Positions 50,886 to 62,402 of a DNA stretch of 64,000 nt are shown in pieces. A program made the translations under genes and the position numbers. The notes under the pieces are model-generated. The model searched no databases and was not told where the DNA came from. It saw only the letters and a program-made list of their open reading frames with translations. Every line of letters starts with the position of its first letter. The first letter of the stretch is position 1. The stretch is from Euonymus europaeus (taxonomy: Eukaryota > Streptophyta > Magnoliopsida > Celastrales > Celastraceae): assembly GCA_963580455.1 (NCBI GenBank), contig OY756966.1, positions 11,180,501 through 11,244,500 of the forward strand, written 5' to 3'.

Positions 50886-52430
50886 TGTCACGCCCCGTTT
50901 CCGGAGACGCGACTGGGTGCTCTCTTCGCACCCTTCCTAGGTCACTATTGTGAACATCCGGGATCAACCGGAAATCCGGCGGCACCTCCCCGTATATCGG
51001 AGAGCGCCCACCTGCATCAAAAATGCAGCAACAACAACATCACACTAGCAACCTAGCAAACATAGGCCTCGGGCCTCAACCACATGCAATCCTGACCCTA
51101 GGCCTCAGGCCATCCACTACCAGCATGCACAAACTGATGGCATCACAAAATAAATCCACACACAGATTTTTATATCATCAAATATAACCATAATTCAACA
51201 TCTATATCCAGGCAAGCACAACCGTGCCAAAAGGTTATATTCTCACAACTTAGATATACTACATACACCCACATGCATAGAGTATATCTCTATTACCCCA
51301 TCCTACCTAGGGCCATCCATGTCACGTCCCGCTCACCGATCCGCACCAACGGTACTCGTACCGGTATCTCCTATGGAAGGATGAAAGTAAAGGAGTGAGC
51401 TAGAAGCTCAATAGGGTATGAAGTAAACATCAATATAGGCAGAACTATAAGGAAGCAATGCATCAAAATGTAACTACCACATGAACGTAGACTAAACAAA
51501 TTCACATCAACATTTACCCGGGTAACCCTTTTGGAGCATAACAACCACAATATCATTGCAACTCAATGAAATATTGCATGGGAGCAAGCTCACCACAACC
51601 AACCACTCCTAGGATCATCCGGTTGCGTGAACCTATCACGCCCGCACCCCACAAGGCAAGTCACTCTTGACCTTACCCCTAGTGCGTTACCCCACATGAG
51701 GTTCACGTGACTTGGTGATAACAACCTTCACCTTGCCATCCTCCCATGTGGCTTTCAAGTAACCTAAAGGTTCCCGAGTCCGTACCCGAGTCCCTCATGC
51801 ATCTCTAATGCAGTATGACATGTCATGCCGAATCGATAAGTATATTTAATACCCTATATACTTTACATAACTACCATGATGCATGAATGAAGGCTCACAA
51901 CGTGTCCGTAAATGACGGAACACTAATTCGGGTCATGCAACATTCGACATCAAACAATGATCCACACAAGGCTCTTTTCCCCTTAGAAGCAATTTAGGCG
52001 GAAACTCAAATAATGGCGACCAATGAAGGATCGAAACGCTATTTAGGCAACAATAACGAATGATAGATAGAAAGGTTGGAAATCCCCTACCTCGTTCCGA
52101 GCCAACACACAAATTCTCAAATTTAGGGTTTTAACCCTTGGTTCTCCCAACCTATCGATTCACATCCAATTGAACTCATATAATCAAACCAAAAATACCA
52201 TATTTGTTCACGCCTAGGCGCACACCTCCAAGGCGTGTCATCTCAATTTTACTTACTTCGTCTCGGTCTTAGCTTCGATTTGATATATTATGGGCCCGAA
52301 ACGGACATCTGTGCTAAAATTTATGACCCATTTAACGAACCTAGCTCAAAAACTACTTTTCCATGATTCGTACCTCACGGATCATCCGTAATTAATTCAA
52401 ACCTAAATTTTTTTGGGTCGGGGTTTCACA
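50886..52430 (-). repeat. 3' LTR of the chromovirus (1545 bp, internally deleted)
   Basis: Plus-strand edges are TGTCACGCCCCG and GGGTCGGGGTTTCACA. Compared with the 5' LTR it lacks about 515 bp between 'aaataccata' (52200) and 'tttgttcacgcc'. By eye the first 260 bp differ from the other LTR at about a dozen positions, so the insertion is not very recent. Confidence 0.9.
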
Positions 52431-53792
52431 TCCTCCCCCGCTTAAAGAAATTTCGTCCCGAAATTTAACTACACACGTACCTGAATCTTCGAACAACTTC
52501 GGGTACTTCTCCTTCATTCTGGATTCCAACTCCCAAGTTGCTTCTTCAACTCCATGATACATCCACATCACCTTTACTAATGGAATCACACTCGACCTCG
52601 TGACCTTGTTCTGTCGGTCTAGAATTTTCACCGGTTGAAGAGTGTAACTTCCATCTTCCTCAACTTCAAACGTAGTCCAATCTATCACATGCGACGAATC
52701 CGGCTCATATTTCCGAAGCATTGATACATGGAATACATTGTGAACCTTCTCAAGCTTCGGTGGAAGTGCCAAACGATACGCCACCGGTCCAACTGTCTCC
52801 AAAATCTCAAATGGCCCCACAATTCTCGGTGCCAACTTCCCATGCTTACTATATCTCTGAATCCCCCATCTCGGACTAACCTTCAAGAAAACCTTATCGC
52901 CTGCAGCGAACTCCAAAGGTCTCCTCCTCCGGTCAGCATAAGACTTATGTCGACTCTGTGCGGTGACCAACCGCCTTCGGATCTCATCCACTCTCTCTCG
53001 AGCTTCCTTGACCATCTCCGGTCCTGAAACAACTTTCTCACCAACGTCCGCCCAACACAAGGGCGACCTACAAGGCCTCCCGTAGAGCGCTTCATAAGGT
53101 GCCATTCCGATACTACTTTGGAAAGAGTTGTTATACATAAACTCCGCCAAATGTAAATATTGATCCCAACTTCCTCCAAAATCAACTACACATGCCCATA
53201 GCATATCCTCCAAAACCTGTATGGTTCTCTCACTCTGCCCATCACTCTGAGGATGATAAGCTGTAGAGAAATCCAACTTCGTTCCCAATGCCTCCTGTAA
53301 ACTACTCCAGAATCTACCTGTGAACCGCGGGTCCCGGTCCGACACAATAGACAATGGAATTCCGTGAAGTCTCACAATCTCCTTGACATACATAGTACTC
53401 AAGGTCTCCAACAAATCCGTCTTGTTCATGGGTAAGAAGTGTCCAGACTTGGTCAATCTGTCCACTATCACCCAAATCGTGTCATGCCTCCTCTGAGTCA
53501 TTGGCAACGCCGTCACAAAGTCCATAGTGATCTTCTCCCACTTTCATTCCTCTACTGGTAATGGTTGCAACAACCCTGCTGGCCTTTGATGTTTTGCCTT
53601 CACTTGCTGACAAGTTAGATATTTTACCACAAACTTAGCCACATCGGCTTTCATACCTCTCCACCATAAATTTCGCTTCAAGTCTCGGTACATCTTCATA
53701 CCCCCGGGATGTATGGCAAACCACGAATGGTGTGCCTCCTTCAGAATCTCTTGCCTTAACTCATCATCATCGGGAACTACTAGTCTTCCCAT
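52392..53792 (-). pseudogene. Integrase with C-terminal chromodomain-like segment
   Basis: The zinc-binding part has the two His (HHSWFAIHPGG) but reads KYLTCQQVK where the family has C-L-T-C, so the first Cys is now Tyr. A TGA at 53544 separates it from the core. The core has Asp (MDFVTALP, 53520-53522), Asp (SDRDPRF, about 53337-53339) and Glu (GQSERTIQ, about 53229-53231), giving the D,D-35-E spacing. Downstream are the GPFEIL..VGPVAYRLALP and VFHVSMLRKY segments. The end (IPLVKVMWMYHGVEEATWE) matches the Tekay/Del-type chromodomain, which in other chromoviruses steers integration to heterochromatin. Confidence 0.92.
52431..52450 (-). other. Polypurine tract
   Basis: Minus strand reads TTTAAGCGGGGGAGGA and is followed at once by TGTGAAACC, the LTR start. 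It primes plus-strand synthesis in reverse transcription. Confidence 0.8.
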
Positions 53793-53837
53793 ATACCGTA
53801 CTCCACCATCATTCCCTCGAACCCATCCAAGACTCTA

Positions 53838-55300
53838 ATCAATCACATCAAATGTATGATCCCCATTCTGTGCATCTATAACCTTCTGAACCATTAAAGG
53901 TCTCGAAGTTATAGAACACAAATAGGTCTTTTCCTCTTGACTCCTCAACTCCAATCCAAACTCATTGATTGTCTCCACAAGTTCCCACTCATGCATGAAT
54001 AAGCTAGTAACTCTCTGCTTCCTACTCAATGCATCCGCAACCACATTTGCTTTACCAGGATGGTATTGCAAATTAAAATCAAAATCCTCCAAGTACTCCA
54101 CCCACCGCCTTTGCCGTAAGTTCAACTCTTTTTGGGTGAATAGGTACTTGAGGCTTTTGTGATCCGAGAACACATCAAACGTCTCTCCGTAGAGATAGTA
54201 CCTCCACTGCTTAAGAGCAAATACCACTGCCGCCAACTCCAAATCATGCACTGGATAATTCTTCTCATGCGTCTTCGGCAACCTCGAACCATACTCTATC
54301 ACTCGGCCCTGCTGCATCAACACACAACCCAACCCGACTCCAGATGCATCGCAATACACCTGATAGCCAACATTCCTCTCCGGAACTACTAACACTGGAG
54401 GTGTTGTCAACCTCTTCTTCAACTCTTCAAATGCGGCTTTACATTCGTCTGTCCACACAAACGGTGTCCCCTTCTTTGTGAGCTGCGTCATCGGCGAAGC
54501 AACTCTTGAGAAGTCCTCAATAAACCTCCGGTAGTAACCTGTCAACCCTAGGAAACTCCGGATTTCAGTCACATTCTTCGGTCTCTCCCAATTCAAAACC
54601 GACTCAACTTTGGAGTAGTCAACCGCTATGCCTTCTTGAGTGATCACATGGCCTAGGAACTTCACCTCTGTGGCCCAAAATTCACACTTACTCAATTTAG
54701 CATACAGTTGATTCTCCCTCATCGTCTGTAACACTACCCACAAGTGTTCCTCATGCTCTTCCTCCGTAGGAGAATAAATCAATATATCATCAATAAACAC
54801 AACTACAAACTTGTCCAAAAACGGTCGAAGAACCCTTTGCATTAGGTCCATGAATACCACCGGGGCATTTGTCAACCCAAACGGCATCACAAGGAACACA
54901 TAATGCCCATAACGAGTTCTAAACGCTGTTTTCTGGATATCCTCATCCTTAATCCTCAACTGATGATAACCCGACCTCAAGTCAATCTTAGAGAAGTGCC
55001 TAGCACCTCTCAATTGGTCAAACAAATCATTGATCCTAGGCAACGGATACTTATTCCTCACTAAAACTTTATTCAACTGCCTATAATCAATACACATCCT
55101 CAAACTTCAGTCTTTCTTCTTGACGAACAACACCGGTGCTCCCCACGGGGACACACTCGGTCTAATGAATCCCAAGTCTACCAACTCCTCTAATTGAGAA
55201 CTCAACTCCTTCAACTCTGCTGGAGCCATCCGATACGGCGGAATCGAAATCGGCTTGACATTCGGATGCAACTCAATAGCAAAGTCAATCTCCCTCTTCG
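53838..55300 (-). pseudogene. Reverse transcriptase and RNase H domains
   Basis: RT starts near GFIRPSVSPWGAPVLFVKKKD and continues past the TGA at 55107 to [31 protein letters not shown] and the catalytic FIDDILIYS motif (the two Asp at 54786-54791). The RNase H part starts at about 54350 ([13 protein letters not shown]) and includes the [20 protein letters not shown] and SDHKSLKYL segments and VVADALSR near 54010. All catalytic residues I can place are kept. The domain ends at the TAG at 53835. Confidence 0.93.
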
Positions 55301-55459
55301 GAGGTAATCCCGACAACTCTTCCGGAAATACATCCGTAAACTCCTCCACTATCAATATCGATGTAGCTACATCGCCCTTAGGCGCCGAAGTCACTAAACT
55401 CGCAACTCTACAATTTTGGTACGAAGGATTATCCATGAAATGTGGGCATGGAATCCCCT

Positions 55460-55860
55460 TCGATCCCATCAACTGAATTACTCCTCCCTCGGGTACTCTA
55501 AGAGTAATCTTCCTCTCCCAAAAGTCAAGCAACCCTTGGTGCTTCGTCAACCAATCAACTCCAAGAATCACATCGAAATCCTGGAAATCTAGTACATACA
55601 AGTCGGCTTCCAGAGATATTTCTCCAAACCGACACTCACATCCGAACACTACCCCCTCTAATGTGGTGAAATATCCAAATGGTGAGGATACCGTGAACAT
55701 TCGCCTTATTGGCGAAATCTCCACCTCTAGTGCGTGTGCTAACGAACTAGTAATGAAAGATGAGGTCGCCCTAGAATCAAACAAGACTCTTGCCCAACAA
55801 TTAAAAATCAAGAAGGTACCTCCAATGAAATTTGGATGCTCCTGCGCCTCCTGATGACCC
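55460..55860 (-). pseudogene. Aspartic protease domain
   Basis: The active-site loop reads LFDSRATSSFI, with Asp at 55776-55778. The family has D-S/T-G, so Gly is replaced by Arg here and the protease would be inactive. The later ILGVDWLTKHQ motif is intact. Confidence 0.85.
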
Positions 55861-56015
55861 AATGCATAGACACGTCCCTCTATCAGTGCATTCTGCTGCT
55901 GCTGTGGCTGACGAGTCCCACCCAGCCCCCTTCCTCCTGTTGGAACATTGGAAGGAGGAGCCGGAGGCGGTACTCCCGGTATACTCTGCTGCTGTGCTCT
56001 CTGGTTGTCCTCCGG

Positions 56016-57203
56016 ACACTCACTCTTTCTGTGACCCAACTTGCCACACCCATAGCACTTAAACCCAGAAAGCTTGCACTCACTTGCCTTGTGCCCCTCT
56101 TTTCCACACTTGAAGCATGTTATCTTACTCCATGGTAGCCTTGGACCCTTGCCTCGGTCCCCTCTCTGTTGACGAAAATCCATTCTCGGTTTCTTGTGGC
56201 TACTACCACCACCACTACTACCCTCAATAACTGGACGCTTCCTCTGAGCTTCACTTTTCTCACTCAACTCAAAATCGAGAGCCATCTCCACTGTGTCCTG
56301 ATATGACACCACCCTAGTGGCCATCACCATCCTACCAAGACTGGGAAGTAACCCATCTCAGTACCTTACTGCCTTTTTCACATCCGTTGGAGCAAACTCC
56401 TTCCCATACCAGTATAACTCCTCAAACTGCTTGGTGTACTGAGACACCGTCATCTCTGTTGTTTGCAACAAATCTAGAAACTAATTGGCCTTCTCCGTTT
56501 GCAGAGGCCTTGGCACAAACTTCTGCATAAACAACTGCTCAAACGAAGTCCAAGTCAGCTCATTCCATCTCTGACCCATGGACGTCCACCATTCATAGGC
56601 CGCACCACTCAAATAGTAGAATATAAACTTCACCCGTCTCTCATCGGGTATCTCAAGAGTGTCCATCCTCATACTCAGCTGATTGAACCACTCCTCCGCC
56701 CCCACACCCGTTCCATCTCCAGAAAAGGTTGGAGGAGTAGTCCTCCTCAATTGGTCCACCTCATACATCCCTCTCCCAGCTCTAGGTACTGCTGCTACCT
56801 CAGTTGTAGCCTGTGGTACAACTCCCTCAGTACGAGTGCCAGTTGCACCTATCGCCTGAGCCACTGCCTGTGCTATCGTCTGTGCTTGTGTCTGCACCAT
56901 ACTCATCATAAAGCTAGCAAGACCCTCCATCGTCACGGGTTGCCCCCCTGTAGTAACAGGAGCAACCTGCACCACAGGTGGTGCCTGCTGTGCTACATCA
57001 TCAGTCTGTAGTCCCTCCTGAACTATCTCCTCATCTCTCACATCAGGGTCTACTCTCGGAACTAAACCCTCAGTACTCGGTGTGCGTCTAGCCACTCGCT
57101 CCGCACTTCTACCATGGCCTCTACCCGTCCCTCGTTGGCCTTCGCCACGAGGTACCTCAGCTGTACTATCAGATCGCACAGTCCTACGAGTATTCATCTG
57201 CAT
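56016..57203 (-). pseudogene. Gag domain with two CCHC knuckles
   Basis: The N-terminus is Arg/Thr/Gly-rich, followed by a Gln/Ala-rich segment (TQAQTIAQAVAQAIGA) and the retrotransposon Gag core (TPPTFSGDG, AEEWFNQL, WWTSMGQRW, FEQLFMQKFVPR). Then come QYTKQFEELYWYG and two zinc knuckles, CFKCGKEGHKASEC (56117-56076) and CYGCGKLGHRKSEC (56057-56016), which bind the genomic RNA. Two stop codons (56481, 56358) cut the domain between core and knuckles. Confidence 0.9.
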
Positions 57204-57372
57204 GGCAACAGATAATACTATTTAATACACTACTCAAACGAGGATTTAAGGGGAAAGGAAAACATACCTGATCAGCAGCAGTCGTGACATGGCCTGGAAT
57301 GTACTACACTACAACTAGGATCCAACACCCCAGATCCTATAAAGAGCCGTAAACCTCGCTCTGATACCAAAT
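57204..57372 (-). other. 5' leader of the chromovirus
   Basis: 169 bp between the 5' LTR edge and the gag ATG, containing the primer-binding site at its upstream end. Confidence 0.75.
57358..57369 (-). other. Primer-binding site for initiator tRNA-Met
   Basis: Minus strand reads TGGTATCAGAGC, complementary to the 3' end of plant initiator tRNA-Met (GCUCUGAUACCA). It lies three bases from the LTR end. Confidence 0.93.
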
Positions 57373-59250
57373 TGTCTCGCCCCGTTTCCGAAGACGCGAC
57401 TGGGTGCTCTCTCCGCACCCTTCCTAGGTCACTAGTGTGAATATCCGGGATGAACCGGAAATCCGGCGGCACCTCCCCGTATATCAGAGAGCGCCCACCT
57501 GCATCAGAAACGCAGCAACAACAACATCACACTATCAACCTAGCAAACATAGGCCTCGGGCCTTAACCACATGCAATCCTGATCCTAGGCCTCAGGCGAT
57601 CCACTACCAGCATGCACAAACTGATGGCATCACAAAATAAATCCACACACAGATTTTTATATCATCAAATATAACCATAATTCAACATCTACATCCAGGC
57701 AAGCACAACCGTGCCAAAAGGTTATATTCTCACAACTTAGATATACTACATACACCCATATGCATAGAGTATATCTCTAGCACCCCATCCTACCCAGGGC
57801 CATCCATGTCACGTCCCGCTCACCGATCCGCACCAACGGTACTCGTACCGGTATCTCCTGTGGAAGGAAGTAAGTAAAGGAGTGAGCTAGAAGCTCAGTA
57901 GGGTATGAAGTAAACATCAATATAGGCAGAACCATAAGGAAGCAATGCATCAAAATGTAACTTCCACATGAACGTATACTCAACAAATTCACATCAACAT
58001 TTACCCGGATAACCCTTTTGGAGCATAACAACCACAATATCATTGCAACTCAATGAAATATTGCACGGGAGCAAGCTCACCACAACCAACCACTCCTAGG
58101 ATCATCCGGTGGCGTGAACCTATCACGCCCGCACCCCACAGGGCAAGTCACTCTTGACTTTACCCCTAGTGCGTTACCCCACATGAGGTTCACGTGACTT
58201 GGTGATAACAACCTTCACCTTGCCATCCTCCCATGTGGCTTTCAGGTAACCTAAAGGTTACCGAGTCCATACCCGAGTCCCTCATGCATCTCTAATGCAG
58301 TATGACATGTCATGCCGAATCAATAAGTATATATAAATACCCTATATACTTTATATAACTACCATGATGCATGAATGAAGGCTCACAACGTGTCCGTAAA
58401 TGACGGAACACTAATTCGGGTCATGCAACATTCGACATCAAACAATGATCCACACAAGGCTCTTTTCCCCTTAGAAGCAATTTAGGCGGAAACTCAAATA
58501 ATGGCGACCAATGAAGGATCGAAACGCTATTTAGGCAACAATAACGAATGATAGATAGAAAGGTTGGAAATCCCCTACCTCGTTCCGAGCCAACACACAA
58601 ATTCTCAAATTTAGGGTTTTAACCCTTGGTTCTCCCAACCTATCGATTCACATCCAATTGAACTCATATAATCAAACCAAAAATACCATATTATCATATC
58701 AATAACAATTTAATCAACCAATTCGAAATTACTTACTTCTCTCTCTAGAAATTCCTTCCAAAATCCTCCAAACTCACTCCAAGCTCAACTCCACTTCAAA
58801 ACACAAACCAATCTACATAAACATCCAAAATCAACCTATAATCAACATATCTAAAGCATAGAGCTCATCTCCCTAAGAATCAAACGAATCTAACAAAAAC
58901 CTAGAATTTAAAAACTATGGAAAAACTTACCAAAATCTTCAAACATAGCTTGAATCTTCAATATAGCACTCCAATCATCATGAATCCTCAAGAATTAGGT
59001 TGAATCCTTGCTTGAAACCATTTCTCTCTCTAGAATCGTCATTCTCTCTCACTCTAGGACTGAAAATACCCAGAAATTACTCTACTGGATCGCTGGAACT
59101 CTTTTTGAAAGCTCGGGTCGCACCTAGGCGCTACTTTGGGCGCCTAGGCGCTCTGGCCTAACTGGTTTTACCATAACACGCTGTCTTCGGCGCTACTCGG
59201 TGCATTTTTGTTCACGCCTAGACCCACACTGCCTAGGCGTGTGATCTCAA
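57373..59250 (-). repeat. 5' LTR of the chromovirus, outer end missing
   Basis: Begins TGTCTCGCCCCG and follows the 3' LTR closely as far as 'aaataccata' (58690). It then keeps about 515 bp absent from the other LTR, rejoins at 'tttgttcacgcc' (about 59206) and stops at 'gtgatctcaa' (59250). The final 184 bp present in the 3' LTR (52247-52430), which on the minus strand are the first bases of U3, are gone. The full LTR would be about 2.06 kb. Confidence 0.9.
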
Positions 59251-60044
59251 AATTGCTCAACTCTCACAATGACGGTGTTTTTAACAGTTTTGTCGAATTT
59301 AGAACGAAATTCGTTCTCTTGACAACGACACAATCTAAGAAGCAATAAAACTCGTAGGTTCCACATAATGCAACGATAAAAAGTGCGTACCTATCAAATT
59401 TGATGGTTCGGAATTGCTCAACTCTCTCCGTGGTGGAGCTTCTTTAAGGTTTTGTCTATTTGGGAACGAAAGTTGGTATTTTGGCAACGAAACAATCTTC
59501 GGAGTCTATACTCATAAAATTGGACATAAAAGAACAATAAATGGTGTACACCGACCAACTTTGATGGTTCGAGATTGCTCAACATTCTCGATAGAGGGTG
59601 CTTCGAACGGGCTGTGCTTTTGACAGCCAAACAAACTACGAAGCGAACGCTAGTAAGCTTGAACATAAAGCAACAATAAAAGGTTCACACCTATCAACTT
59701 TGATAACTGAGAATTGCTCAACTCTCCCTATGGAGGAGAATTTAGCGGCTTTGTCCATTGGAGATAGAAAGTTGGTGTTTTGGCATCGAAATAATCTAGG
59801 GAGCTTTATACTCGTAAAATTTGACATAAAAGAACAATAGAAAAGTGTACACCGACAAACTTTGATGGTCCAAAATTGCTCAACTCTCTCGATGGAGGTG
59901 TTTTTAACAGTTTGGTCCAATTTAGAACGAAATTTGTTCTCATTTCAACGAAACAATCTACGAAGCGAATACTAGTAAATCTGGACATAAAGCGACAAGA
60001 AAAGGTGCATACCTATCAACTTTGACGATTCGGAATTACTCAAC
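59248..60044. repeat. Partial HOR right of the retrotransposon
   Basis: Starts at the head of L ('caaaattgctcaactctc'), then M-N-O-P. J and K, expected after the left flank, are missing. The L head has 'acaatgacggtg' instead of 'tcgatgacggtg'. Confidence 0.85.
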
Positions 60045-62402
60045 ACTATCCATGGAGGCGATTTTAACGGTTTTGTCCATTTAGGAGCATGAGTTGGTCT
60101 TTTGGCAACGAAACAATCAACGGAGTCCATAGTCGTAGAATTTGACATAAAATAACAATGAAAAGTGTACGCCGACAAAATTTGATGGTTCGAAATTGCT
60201 GAATTCTCTCCATGGATGAGCTTGTAACGGTTTTGTCCATTTGGGATCGAAAGTTGCTCTTTTTGACAAGGAAACAATACATGAAGCGCCTAATACCAGT
60301 AGTGAATTTGGACATAAAGCAACAATAAAAAGTGTACACCTATCAACTTTAATGGCTCGGATTGCTCAACTCTCTCCCTAGGGGAGCTTTCTTACGATTT
60401 TGTCCATTTGGAAACGAAACAATCTACAAAGTCCATACTCGTAAAATTTGACGTTAAAGAACAATAAAAGGGGCACACCGAAAACCTTTGATGGTTCGAA
60501 CTTGATCAACTCTCTCGACAGAGGTGCTTTTAACGGTTTCGTCCAATTAAGAAGGAAAGTTGTTCTTTTAGCAGCAAAATAATCTACGAAGCGAACGCTA
60601 GTAAATTTGGACATAAAGTAACAATAAAAAGTGCACACCTATCAAGTTTGATGATGGTTCGGAATTGCTCAAGTCTCTCCATGTTAAGGGTTTTGTCCAT
60701 TTGAGATAGAAAGTTGGTCTTTCGGCATCGAAACAATCTACAAAGCCTATATTCCTGAGATTCGACATCAAATCACGATGAAAAGTTTACGCTGACCAAC
60801 TTCGCCGGTTTTGAATAGCTCAACTCTCTGCATGGACGAGCTATTAACGGTTTTGCCCATTCGGGAACGAAAGTTGGTATTTTGGCAACGAAACAATCAA
60901 TGGAGCGTATAGACGTAAAATTTGACATAAAATAACAACGAAAAATGTACACTGACCGACTTTTATGTTTTGGAATCGCTCAACTCTTTCCATGGAGGGG
61001 CTTTTAACGGTTTTCTTCTCCATTTGAGATCGAAAGTTGGTCTTTTTTGGCAAAGAAACGATAAATGAAGCGCATGCTAGTAAATTTGGACATAAAGCAA
61101 CAATAAAAGAGTGTACACCTATCAGCTTTGATGGCTCGGATTGCTCAACTCTGTCCATGGAGAAGCTTTTAAAGGTGTTGTCCATTTGAGATCGATAGTT
61201 GGTCTTTTTGACAACGAAACAATCTAAGAAGCGTAAATTTATACATAAAACAACAATAAAAAACGTACACATATCAACTTTGATGGTTCGGAAATGCTCA
61301 GCTCTCTCTATGGAAAAGCTTTTACAGTTTTGCCCATTTGACATAGAATGTTTGTCTTTTGGCATCGAAACAATCTATGAGGACTATAGTCAAAAAATTT
61401 GATATAAAATAACAATAAAAAGTGAAAACCTATCAACTTCGATGCTTCAGAATTGCTCAACTCTCTTCATTGAGGAGCTCCTAACGGTTTTGTCCATTTG
61501 AGATAGAAAGTTGTTGTTTTGGCATCGAAATAATCTAGGGAGCTTATACTCATAAAATTTGACATAAAAGAACAATAAAAAGTGTACACCGATCCACTTT
61601 GATGGTCCAAAATTGCTCAACTCTCTCGATGATGGTGTTTTTAACAGTTTTGTCCAATTTAGAACGAAATTCGTTCTCTTGACAACGACACAATCTAAGA
61701 AGCAATAAAACTCGTAAGTTCCACATAAAGCAACGATAAAAAGTGCGTACCTATCAAATTTGATGGTTCGGAAGCTCAACTTTCTCCGTGGAGGAGCTTC
61801 TTTAAGGTTTTGTCCATTTGGGAACGAAAGTTGGTATTTTGGCAACGAAACAATCTACGTAGTCTATACTCGTAAAATTGGACATAAAAGAACAATAAAT
61901 GGTGTACACCGACCAACTTTGATGGTTCGAGATTGCTCAACATTCTCGATAGAGGGTGCTTCGAACGGGCTGTGCTTTTGACAGCCAAACAAACTACGAA
62001 GCGAACACTAGTAAGTTTGGACATAAAGCAACAATAAAAGTTTCAGACCTATCAACTTTGATAACTGAGAATTGCTCAACTCTCCCTATGGAGGAGAATT
62101 TAGCGGCTTTGTCCATTTGAGATAGAAAGTTGGTGTTTTGGCATCGAAATAATCTAGGGAGCTTTATACTCGTAAAATTTGACATAAAAGAACAATAGAA
62201 AAGTGTACGCCGACAAACTTTGATGGTCCAAAATTGCTCAACTCTCTCGATGGAAGTGTTTTTAACAGTTTGGTCCAATTTAGAATGAAATTTGTTCTCT
62301 TTTCAACGAAACAATCTACGAAGCGAAGACTAGTTAATCTGGACATAAAGCGACAATAAAAGGTGGATACCTATCAACTTTGACGATTCGGAATTACTCA
62401 AC
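60045..62402. repeat. HOR copy 10 (2358 bp, 15-mer)
   Basis: Order A-B-C-D-F-G-H-I-J-K-L-M-N-O-P with the C deletion, like copies 7 and 8. Confidence 0.88.

Larger units (their letters stand above)
52392..57203 (-). pseudogene. Chromovirus gag-pol polyprotein with five nonsense codons
   Basis: One frame from ATG 57203 to TAA 52392-52394 (about 1603 codons), broken only by stops at 56481-56483 (TAG), 56358-56360 (TGA), 55107-55109 (TGA), 53835-53837 (TAG) and 53544-53546 (TGA). All segments are in the same frame, so no net frameshift has occurred. Context implies that 53544 replaced Trp (TGG to TGA). The frame runs through the polypurine tract and 39 bp into the 3' LTR, so the original stop may have lain earlier. 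The polyprotein would make virus-like particles, copy the RNA and integrate the DNA. Separate entries describe the domains. Confidence 0.93.
50886..59250 (-). mobile_element. Tekay/Del-like chromovirus (Ty3-gypsy) inserted in the satellite
   Basis: LTR-gag-pol-LTR structure on the minus strand: 5' LTR 57373-59250 (truncated), primer-binding site 57358-57369, gag-pol 57203-52392, polypurine tract next to 52431, and 3' LTR 50886-52430. Domain order is Gag, knuckles, protease, reverse transcriptase, RNase H, integrase, chromodomain. The order of integrase last plus a C-terminal chromodomain-like segment marks a chromovirus. The PPT/LTR junction word GGATGTGAAACCCCG suits the Tekay/Del clade. Left flank is satellite type I/J. 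The right end lacks the outer part of the LTR, so no target duplication can be seen. Confidence 0.93.
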
